This document shows positions 59,163 through 64,000 of a stretch of 64,000 nt of DNA, one piece after another. The DNA is from Apiospora phragmitis (taxonomy: Eukaryota; Ascomycota; Sordariomycetes; Amphisphaeriales; Apiosporaceae): the NCBI GenBank assembly GCA_038363925.1, contig JAQQWL010000002.1, forward strand, positions 2,728,001-2,792,000, read 5' to 3'. The position numbers and the translations under genes are program-made. Below the pieces are notes generated by a model. It was not told where the DNA came from, searched no databases, and saw only the letters and a list, made by a program, of their open reading frames with translations. Position 1 is the first letter of the stretch. Each line of letters opens with the position of its first letter.

Positions 59163-59565
59163 CTAGTAGGATTCAAAATCATGTTGCCTAGGCTGTCGTA
59201 CAGCTCTGGTGCGGAATACGCAGCATAAAATAAGTAGGCTGAGGGCCAAAAGAAATATGAACCTGATGACTGGAAAAGGAGACTAGCATGGCAACAGAAG
59301 ACGCTTGTGAACTGCTACAAGCCGCATGGGAATACCCACCAAATATGATACCATTGCGTCCTTGGTGTCGAGGCGGATAATGGCAAATCCGCCTTGAAGA
59401 TTCGCCCGAGAGACGAGAGTCCCAGCCAAGTGAGAGTTCAGCGAAGGCTTCAGAGACGAGAGCCCCGGCTTCTTGATCTCGCAATCCTATTCCCCCCTTT
59501 CTTTGGGTAAGGAGATAGTAGGTAAACAACTTCTGGTTCAGAAATAACTCAGTGGAGTTGGACAT
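59163..59565 (-). CDS. small single-pass membrane protein, unknown function
   Basis: Proposed 114-residue product from ATG 59565 (MSNSTELFLNQKLFTYYLL). The first 55 residues contain KGGIGLRDQEAGALVSEAFAEL. The frame then moves by one base near 59394 and continues with NLQGGFAIIRLDTKDAMVSYL. A 57-nt intron (GTGGGT ... CTAG) leads to a clear membrane helix, FIFLLALSLLILCCVF, and a basic tail (RTRAVRQPRQ) ending at 59163. Removing one base makes the length an exact multiple of three. The topology suggests a short N-out, C-in anchor. I do not recognise the family. Its closeness to another membrane-protein gene on the same strand may or may not be meaningful. Confidence 0.45.
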
Positions 59566-59804
59566 CGGTTTGAAGTTGAAGTAACCTAATCTAACACCGC
59601 TTATTCACGGTTTAGCCCAACAGATCCTGGGAAGGGAGGGACCCAAGGGAGGGGCCTAGAGTGGAAGGGTCCAATTTGGGCAGTGGCTGTGTTGTCTTCA
59701 GCCACATAATCTTTGGGTGCAGCTCAAGTGCGAATCGTGCATCAACGGCGACAGCATATTGTTTCGTTGACTGGTGCAATTGACCTTCGCCAGCACGCCT
59801 AACG

Positions 59805-60315
59805 ATGTTCACAACACTCGCGCGGAGGGCGGTAGAGAGTCCGATCCCCCTCAGAATCCGGAATGCGGCCAGAGCGTCGGCACCCGGCATCTACGGTCGC
59901 TTCAAGCCGAAGAAGGTCTGGCCGCCCGACTTCTCGAAGCTCTCCGAGAAGGAGCAGTTCCGGTTCGAGAGGAAGTACAAGCGACGGGTCAAGCTCGCGA
60001 CAATGCGGCCGCGATGGGACAAATACGTGAAGCTGGCGCAGCTGTTCAGTGTTACGGGTAGGCTGGAAACGAATCGGCGGCGGCGGGTAAGAGCTAACAC
60101 GAGTGCATGGCAGGTGTGCTGGTGTACAGCCTTCTGTTCATGGAAGGGAACACCGAAGAACAACCCTTCCAAGGGGTAAGCCACCCTCTCTTGTACTTTA
60201 ATGCGCTCGTACCTTTGATAAGTCTAACTTGTGTGTATAGATCCGGAGCAGATTCTGGGGTGCTCTCGATGCCTTCTCTCCCAATAAAAGAAACGAACGA
60301 CGAGCGCTCGAATAA
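59805..60315 (+). CDS. small mitochondrial-type inner-membrane protein, conserved fungal
   Basis: A 129-residue protein in three exons: 59805-60057, 60114-60175 and 60241-60315. Both introns have good GT ... AG borders (GTAGGC with a GCTAAC branch; GTAAGC with GTCTAAC). The N-terminus (MFTTLARRAVESPIPLRIRN) is Arg-rich, without acidic residues early on, like a mitochondrial targeting sequence. A basic segment (YKRRVKLATMRPRWDKYVK) precedes one hydrophobic stretch, LAQLFSVTGVLVYSLLFM. The tail is acidic then basic (EGNTEEQPFQG, RSRFWGALDAF). I do not know a named family; an accessory subunit of a respiratory or ribosomal complex is possible but unproven. It converges on aps3 with about 230 bases between stops. 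Confidence 0.8.
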
Positions 60316-60547
60316 CGGACCGAACGCTATATTATGTATAAGATGTCTGTACTGTATTTCTGGGCGTTTTCAGGCTTGGGGGCACAATTTCCACTGGTTT
60401 TCTATGCGATTGTATCAAAACTTCGAAGAGCCATAAAAGTAGTCTCAGGCTGCTTCCTGGCTGTATGTGCCGATTCCCAACACACCGCTTCTAAGGTGAT
60501 AACTCCCGAACTCCCATCCATGCTCAGTATTTGTGTATGCAGAATCT

Positions 60548-61171
60548 TCATCGCCCTGGCCAGACAAAACTTCCGCCCAGTCCAGCACCGAGTCCCGAAG
60601 GCCTTGCTTCGTTGACAGGTCTCTTCGCAACCGTGCCTTGGGCCTTAACGCCGGATACGATGCGGTCCATGTTTGTCTCGATCACCACGCCTCCGACAAT
60701 CATTTCGCTGAGCGCCGAGTGCAGGGTTTCGAAGTTGAAGATCAGGTCCAGTTCGCACACGTTCTCGAACAGCTTGTCGAGCGACTCGACGTAGACCTGG
60801 ATCAAGTCGAGCAGCGCCAGCGGCGACTCGGTAGACGTAGATATTATTATGAAGTACAGAGTAGCATAGTGGCGGTAGGTGACAAGCGACGGGACGTCAT
60901 TGTGCGGTTCGGAGGCGGACTGGGAGGTGCCAGAAGCAGCGAGGATGGGAGGCAGTGGCAGGAAGTTGCATGCGCCGTCGGGCCTATTGGAGACGAGGGT
61001 AAATATCTCAGAGATCAAGCGTTGCTGTATGCTAGTCTCCTGCGCTGGAAGTTAGTAAACTGCGATACGGCGTATCTGTAGGGTTTTCATGCAGTCACCC
61101 ACCAGCTGAGTGTAGAACTTGGTGAGCCGAGGTTGGCCCTGGCCATTGAAGACCAACACAGCGTTGATCAT
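60548..61171 (-). CDS. aps3: AP-3 adaptor complex small (sigma) subunit
   Basis: Small subunit of the AP-3 clathrin-adaptor-type coat that carries cargo from Golgi to vacuole. Exon 1, 61171-61103, encodes MINAVLVFNGQGQPRLTKFY, the classic small-chain start. A 63-nt intron (GTGGGT, TTACTAAC, GCAG) leads to exon 2, 61039-60548, giving 186 residues. Family sequence continues with YRHYATLYFIIIS, SPLALLDLIQVYVESLDKLF and NVCELDLIFNFETLHSALSE. EMIVGGVVIETN identifies sigma-3 rather than sigma-1 or sigma-2. The frame is intact. Confidence 0.95.
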
Positions 61172-61664
61172 AGCTGGAGGCGTAGATACTGGGCCGCTAG
61201 CAACACCGGGGAACGAGAAGGGGAGAAAGAGGTTGGATTATGCGCGGAGAACCGAAATCTGGATGACGGAAGATGCACAAACCACATCAAAGCTTATTAC
61301 TTTCGGGACGGCCCACCAATCAGTACTTGCAGCGAGATATGCAACATACAATAGGGGAGTTCCGACGGGGGACGTACGGAGTGCTGGTATGTAGCAAATA
61401 CTTGTTAATACTATTCCGGGAGTAGATTGACTCCTCCTTCCCACAGTCCCCTGATTCATTCTGGAGGGGTTGAGTGGCTTCAAGTAGCGGGGCATCGTGG
61501 GCGGCTTGGCGGCTCGACCGAAGGCAGTGTAACGCCTAAAATCCAGTGCAGCAAATGCAAAATGGGTCCTATCCGATCTGAGGTAAGCAGTAACCTAGTT
61601 GATCTCAGTGGGACCCGATAGGTGAGAACAAGGGCGCACGGACGCCTACTGGTGTTCCCTTTAA
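61172..61664. promoter_or_regulatory. divergent promoter region of aps3 and the bZIP gene
   Basis: About 490 bases between outward-transcribed genes. Short upstream ATGs occur before the bZIP reading frame, including an eight-codon upstream ORF at 61555-61581. A GTAAGC donor-like site follows at about 61581, so a leader intron is possible. Confidence 0.45.
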
Positions 61665-62627
61665 GTGGAATGTGACCTCCCCCCCGAAGCTGAATGGGAA
61701 TTTCCCTTCTTCCTTCATCCACATCTCCCGAGACCATCTGCCCGGGAGAATTCAACCCGCCGTCCTACAGTTGACGGCGCCAGTACAATCAACCAGGAAT
61801 TCAACCCGTTTTACCTCCCGGCCTTGAGTGAAGGCCGCAACACCATATCAGAATGCAACAATCAACCGCCACCGTCCAGTTCGCACCGTCGCAATCTGCC
61901 GTCGGCTTCTTCCAGCCGCAACAGTGGATTATGGCCTGCGAGCCAACCTAGTCTCCAACCTTGGGAGATCTCTGTCTTTGAGCCTGCAGACTTCTCCCTC
62001 TATGGGGTTGGGGACCAAGTTGGTAATACTGGCTCTACATCCACTGATTGGCTAACCGGCATTGATCACTTCGGACTCGACGTCCCCGATGTGCAATGGT
62101 CCGCCAGCCTTCAGCCCCCTCAAGAAAACGCATTTGACTTTACACAAGTGTTTCAGAATGACATCTATGGTAAACATACATCTACAAGTTGTCCCCGTCT
62201 TGGCGATGTTGTCACTGACCACAATATAGACCAACTACTTCTTGCAAACAACACGCAGCAACCTGCAACAACCAGCTCTTCAGCATTCCCTCTATCTTCT
62301 GTTGCTCCCTCATATTCCCCTGCTCTTGCCGCCTCACACTCTCCTAGCCCTGAATCTCTCTCTCCTGACTCCTCCGGGACACAAACAAACTCGCGCAAAC
62401 GCGCCTCTCCACCAGTGGATTCTAGCACTGCTTTGAAGCGGCAGCGCAACAACGTTGCCGCCAAGAAGTATCGACAGAAGAAGATCGATCGTATCACTGA
62501 GCTGGAGATGGAACTCAAGGGGGTTCGGGATGAGCGCGATGATTTAAAGATCCGCCTCGCACGTCAAGAGGCCGAGGCGTCCGCGCTTAGGTCGATGCTT
62601 CGCATGAAGGCTGGATCGGAGAAATGA
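61665..62627 (+). CDS. bZIP transcription factor (Gcn4/CpcA-like basic region)
   Basis: Nuclear DNA-binding protein. The C-terminal bZIP spans the last 65 residues: basic region KRQRNNVAAKKYRQKK with the invariant Asn and Ala pattern, then a leucine zipper (ITELEMELKGV ... LKIRLAR). The N-terminal half is Ser/Pro/Thr-rich with acidic-hydrophobic patches (WEISVFEPADFSL, GLDVPDVQW) likely to act in activation. A 60-nt GT-AG intron probably lies at 62170-62229 with a CTGAC branch; it is in frame without stops, so it could be retained. The start is unresolved: the frame opens at 61665 with no ATG before the bZIP. A Met at 61694 begins a plausible N-terminus (MGISLLPSSTSPET) one frame away. This could be a missed 5' exon or another one-base error. 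The target pathway is not deducible. Confidence 0.8.
   Translation: MECDLPPEAEWEFPFFLHPHLPRPSARENSTRRPTVDGASTINQEFNPFYLPALSEGRNTISECNNQPPPSSSHRRNLPSASSSRNSGLWPASQPSLQPWEISVFEPADFSLYGVGDQVGNTGSTSTDWLTGIDHFGLDVPDVQWSASLQPPQENAFDFTQVFQNDIYGKHTSTSCPRLGDVVTDHNIDQLLLANNTQQPATTSSSAFPLSSVAPSYSPALAASHSPSPESLSPDSSGTQTNSRKRASPPVDSSTALKRQRNNVAAKKYRQKKIDRITELEMELKGVRDERDDLKIRLARQEAEASALRSMLRMKAGSEK
62170..62229 (+). other. in-frame 60-nt intron (retainable) in the bZIP gene
   Basis: Begins GTAAAC and ends ATAG, with CACTGAC 12 bases before the acceptor. The length is divisible by three and the frame is open through it. Splicing would join DIY to DQLLLANN; retention would insert 20 residues. Splice-site quality favours a real intron. 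Confidence 0.6.
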
Positions 62628-64000
62628 TTTCATTAGTAGATGGTCAAAGAAGATGGGCTGCACACGCCAAGTTACGGTGACTGGTCTTCATCAGACGATG
62701 TCGGCTCTCAGGTTTGTCACTCATCTGACCGTCAAAAGTGACGGTTCAAGTCGGACTAGGGAACGTGATTCTTTTCATTCATGGAAGGACGATATAAAGA
62801 AAGGTTGGAGCTCGCTAGGATTTAGGTTCACTTACGAGAATAGTTGTCCAAGCACTTCTTATTAGTTACTCTGCGTCTGGCTCTGTTTGAGTGACATGAT
62901 TTGAACACTTCGAAATAATTCTGCCAGCACTTGCGCTTTTATGTCTCGGTTGGTATGAGAACATTTGGTATCAGAATGAATCATAGTTGACCACCTGGGG
63001 GCAGTCGACAACCCCTGTTGACTCACTGAATCATTGAAGCTGTGTCGCCTCGGAATTGCCGGGTTAGGGAGCAACTGCAGCCAACTGCATAAGCCAAAAG
63101 AAAGGATCGCCCGTCGGTTTATATCCAACTTCTGGAGATGGGCAGATCATATTGATGGTGAGAAAGTGCCTAATATCCTTGGAACAGTCAGGCTGCATAG
63201 TCCATTTGCTCAATGTCCTTTCATACATACTTACACAACCCCCTTTTCCTCAGCCTGGAGACGGTGGGCTTTCTTTGTATAAGCCCAATTCGCCAGAAAC
63301 AATGTCGTCCTTCCAGTATCATCGAACGAACATTCGCTCCTTACTTACCCCTATACAGTTTCCAGATATGCTACGTATGCCTCTCTAGGCAAGTATGCCT
63401 ATGCAAGCCAGCAGGCACTTTGTTTTAACATACAATCCCCTTTACGACCAATTATATCGAGTTACCGGGCTGATCGACAAGGTGAGTCGCGACTACAAAT
63501 GAGGAGACATTACTGTCACAAAGTGAACCCCTACCCTTTTTCTTTCGCCGGGTACGGTTGAGACATGAACGTTTTTGGGAACACCAGCGCAACTCACTCC
63601 AGCGACACGAAGCCGAAGTCAACGAACGAATGCGAACTATTCATCTCACACTATACTCTTTATTTCTATATATGAGGTGGCAACGTACGTTGATGTGAGG
63701 CCCTCGACGGACCAATGGCAACTTCAAACGAGGATGATACTATACTGCGAACACTTAATGAATATCTTCCAGAATGGCACTTTTCAGCCAGATGGGCCGC
63801 TTCGCATAGCCATCCTGGATTCTAGCCGAACACGGTGACCCAGTCAGCTAGCTAGCTAGGCGACGCCGTGCGGTGTTTCTCCTTTCTTTCCCCTAGAAAC
63901 AGGATCCCTTGTACAACTTTCAACAAGTATGCCACAGCACGTTACGTCTTTAATATAATAATTACAGGAGGGGACGGCAAGTCATTTTATTTTAATGTGT
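62628..64000. other. intergenic, 1.4 kb to window end
   Basis: No convincing coding frame on either strand. A short GCTAGCTAGCTAG palindromic run occurs near 63846-63858. Nothing else was seen. Confidence 0.5.

Overview
This window looks like nuclear DNA of a filamentous ascomycete (Pezizomycotina, probably Sordariomycetes; an order-level call would be a guess). It carries short GT-AG introns, mostly 50-100 nt with CTAAC/CTGAC-like branch sites, G+C-rich exons, and a run of fungal housekeeping genes. I saw no transposon, virus, CRISPR array, rRNA or convincing tRNA. About half of the window is intergenic.

Layout. 0.9-11.0 kb: a septation-network scaffold (Cdc11/Nud1 type, minus strand) faces a large conserved fungal protein with repeated NPW/SPW and RVSF motifs. 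12.7-16.8 kb: an intronless GT32 (Och1-like) mannosyltransferase and a five-exon cAMP-receptor-like GPCR. 19.6-26.6 kb: a Kcs1-type inositol hexakisphosphate kinase and the spliceosomal cyclophilin Cwc27. 29.3-33.4 kb: heat-shock factor Hsf1 and, convergent with it, deoxyhypusine synthase. 35.9-42.7 kb: a giant two-SANT Snt1-type corepressor. 43.5-46.7 kb: Alg2 mannosyltransferase and a protein with 36-residue repeats, both minus strand. 48.6-54.4 kb: a TauD-type dioxygenase, the exocyst subunit Sec6 and a secreted GH30 glycosidase. 54.8-59.6 kb: a less conserved minus-strand block with a multi-exon protein that has a C-terminal membrane anchor and a tiny single-pass membrane protein. 59.8-62.6 kb: a small mitochondrial-type membrane protein, AP-3 sigma (Aps3) and a bZIP factor.

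The genes do not form a metabolic cluster. They cover signalling (GPCR, inositol pyrophosphate), secretion and glycosylation (GT32, Alg2, Sec6, Aps3), transcription (Hsf1, Snt1, bZIP), splicing (Cwc27) and translation-factor modification (deoxyhypusine synthase). Several share divergent promoters or end tail to tail.

The most striking property is that many well-recognised genes change reading frame by one base, often next to a homopolymer, without losing protein homology. I count about 23 such sites in ten genes, while eight other genes are clean. In nearly every gene, adding or removing the implied bases makes the total coding length an exact multiple of three. I read this mainly as uncorrected sequencing or assembly indels, so each broken gene is annotated as one locus, with the caveat stated. 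I did not find a convincing new multi-gene system. The best novelty candidates are the SPW/RVSF protein, the 36-residue-repeat protein, the Snt1 repeat tract and the 54.8-59.6 kb membrane-protein block.
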